A DNA stretch of 47,829 bases from a virus. Shown here in pieces: positions 46,427 to 47,829 of the stretch. Location: positions 1 through 47,829 of the IMG/VR virus record IMGVR_UViG_3300017990_000023. The stretch is one strand, 5' to 3'. The notes beneath the pieces are model-generated. The model saw only the letters and a program-made list of their open reading frames with translations, ran no database searches and was not told the origin of the DNA. Positions within the stretch are counted from its first letter, which is position 1. Each line of letters starts with the position of its first letter. A program made the translations under genes and the position numbers.

Positions 46427-47829
46427 ATGGCCGTCACGCCATACAACTCAACGTATGGGCGCTTCAACGCCCTTGGGAGTCAGGAAAGCTTTCCTGACCC
46501 GTTCCTCGACATCGCCACGTTGTCCATGCCGGACAACTTCCGCAACACGCTGTACTGGTGCGAGTACATCTACACGATGTTCGGCACGTACCGGATGGCC
46601 ATGGAGCGGATCATCTCGTACTTCCTCACCAACGTCGAGATCACCGGGGATGACGTCTCCGACGATGAGAAGGACAAGTACGGGGACTTCCTGACTGAGA
46701 CGATCGACGCCATCACGGTTCTCCAGAGCTTGATGCGCGACCGCATGTGCTATGGCAACTCGTTTGCCAGCGTCATCGTTCCGTTCAAGCGTTACCTGAT
46801 GTCACCGGGTGGTGACCTGTTCCCGCTGCGCGAGGTCTACAAGAACCCCAACTTCAAGTTCGAGTTCAGCGAGTACAAGTTCATCGCCACCTGCCCACGG
46901 ACGAAGAAGCGTGGGCCGTGGAAGGTCATCGACAAGCCCGACGACGAAGAGAAGAAGATCCGGGTCAAGCGTTGGAACCCGCACGAGATCGAGATCCTCC
47001 ACGATCCGTACACCGACGAGGTTGCATACCTCTGGCGAATCCCCGAGGACTATAAGAAGCTTGTACGAGACGGCAACCTGTTCCACCTGGAGCGTGTCAG
47101 CGAGCAGGTCCTCAAGTGCATCCGACTCAACAAGATGTTCCGGTTCAACCCGGATGTCATCCACCACATGAAGGAGCCCACGCTCTCCGGTATCCGCATC
47201 CGGGGCTGGGGCCTTCCACGTATCCTGTCCAACTTCCGACAGATCTGGTACGTCCAGGTGCTACGACGCTACAACGAAGCGATCGCATTGGACTATGTCA
47301 TTCCCTTCCGCCTCATCACACCGATGCCTCGGCCCGGTGCAAGCCAGGCCGGCGGCCTGCAAGGCGGGGACATGCTCCAGATGTTCCACGGCGGCGACTT
47401 CAAGTCACAGATCAACAGTATGATCCGGCGGAGACGCCGAGATCCTGCGAGTTGGCAAGTCCTCCCGTTCCCCGTCCAGTACCAGATGCTCGGTGGCGAT
47501 GCCAACCAGCTCGCTCCCACCGACTTGCTGGATCAGGGCATGGAGTCGCTGTTGAACGAGGCCGGCACCCCGGTCGAGCTGTATAAGGGCTCGTTGCAGC
47601 TCCAGGCAGCTCCCGTTGCCCTGCGTCTGTTTGAGTCCACCTGGCATCACCTCGTCCACGATGCCAACCACTTCCTGCAATGGCTCGTCGACCAGACCAG
47701 CCAGATCATGTCGTGGGAGGTTGTCGAGGCATCCCTCAAGAAGGTGCAGATCGCCGACGACATGCAGAAGCAGATGGCGGCCTTGCAGCTTATGATGGGT
47801 CAGCAAGTCTCCGGGACCACAGGTCTCAA
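46427..47829 (+). CDS. Portal protein, 3'-truncated by the window end
   Basis: This frame stays open from ATG 46427 (behind CGGAGGACTGCG) to the last base, about 467 codons. Features typical of large-phage portals: WCEYIYTMFGTYRMAMERI near the start, LMRDRMCYGNSFASVIVPF, the WNPHEIEILHDPYTDEV strand, IHHMKEPTLSGIRIRGWGLP, and a long helical region after RLFESTWHHL. Portals form the dodecameric ring through which DNA enters the capsid. I assign this by pattern, not by search. The C-terminus lies beyond the window. Confidence 0.75.
   Translation, partial: MAVTPYNSTYGRFNALGSQESFPDPFLDIATLSMPDNFRNTLYWCEYIYTMFGTYRMAMERIISYFLTNVEITGDDVSDDEKDKYGDFLTETIDAITVLQSLMRDRMCYGNSFASVIVPFKRYLMSPGGDLFPLREVYKNPNFKFEFSEYKFIATCPRTKKRGPWKVIDKPDDEEKKIRVKRWNPHEIEILHDPYTDEVAYLWRIPEDYKKLVRDGNLFHLERVSEQVLKCIRLNKMFRFNPDVIHHMKEPTLSGIRIRGWGLPRILSNFRQIWYVQVLRRYNEAIALDYVIPFRLITPMPRPGASQAGGLQGGDMLQMFHGGDFKSQINSMIRRRRRDPASWQVLPFPVQYQMLGGDANQLAPTDLLDQGMESLLNEAGTPVELYKGSLQLQAAPVALRLFESTWHHLVHDANHFLQWLVDQTSQIMSWEVVEASLKKVQIADDMQKQMAALQLMMGQQVSGTTGL

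Noticed and set aside
1-47829. tRNA or rRNA genes
   Set aside because: I saw no cloverleaf with a GGTTCGAATCC-type arm in the few non-coding gaps, which are all under 150 bases. A tRNAscan run would be needed to be sure.

Overview
This window reads as part of a large, GC-rich tailed-bacteriophage genome. It runs from an accessory region, through a complete DNA replication and recombination module and a long block of small unknown genes, to the start of the virion-structure module, where it stops inside a portal-like gene. I find 56 coding regions. They are packed almost without gaps, mostly with ATGA, GTGA or TAATG start/stop overlaps, and all but one (4323-4727) lie on the + strand. I saw no rRNA, tRNA, CRISPR array, integrase or transposase.

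Layout. 1-4727: unknown genes, plus a secreted Ig/PKD-like protein next to a papain-fold cysteine peptidase, and one minus-strand gene. 4805-15394: SbcD-like nuclease, SAM methyltransferase, SbcC-like ATPase, two unknowns, UvsW-like helicase, an unknown, DnaB-like helicase and Toprim primase. 15379-25058: UDG-like/exonuclease/family A polymerase fusion, thymidylate kinase, a putative ssDNA-binding protein with acidic and lysine-rich tails, a RecA/UvsX-like recombinase with a lysine-rich tail, an unknown, and a third lysine-tailed protein. 25134-31496: glycosyltransferase, unknowns, ThyX and a PAPS-reductase-like ATP-pyrophosphatase. 31493-39147: a Topo VI-A/Spo11-like protein, a TatA homologue, a DEDDh exonuclease, a RuvC-like resolvase, a DNA methyltransferase and small unknowns. 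39174-44750: unknowns and a GCGKxK-family protein. 44842-47829: a Pro/Gln-rich protein, a small protein and the truncated portal.

The genes suggest a largely self-sufficient replisome (helicase, primase, polymerase, ssDNA-binding protein, recombinase, SbcCD, resolvase), backed by thymidylate synthesis (ThyX and Tmk) and DNA methylation. Strong hairpins divide the operons near 3013, 10201, 21900, 25081, 42764 and 44757. An 18-base palindrome of conserved sequence occurs upstream of at least three genes (4786, 24083, 39150) and is a candidate phage-specific operator.

The host is not proven. Three things point loosely to Planctomycetes: a secreted Ig/PKD-like domain of a type common there, a terminus of the 3820 gene that resembles the planctomycetal TIGR02996 motif, and a TatA that resembles planctomycetal TatA. 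All family calls were made by eye from motifs; no database search was run.
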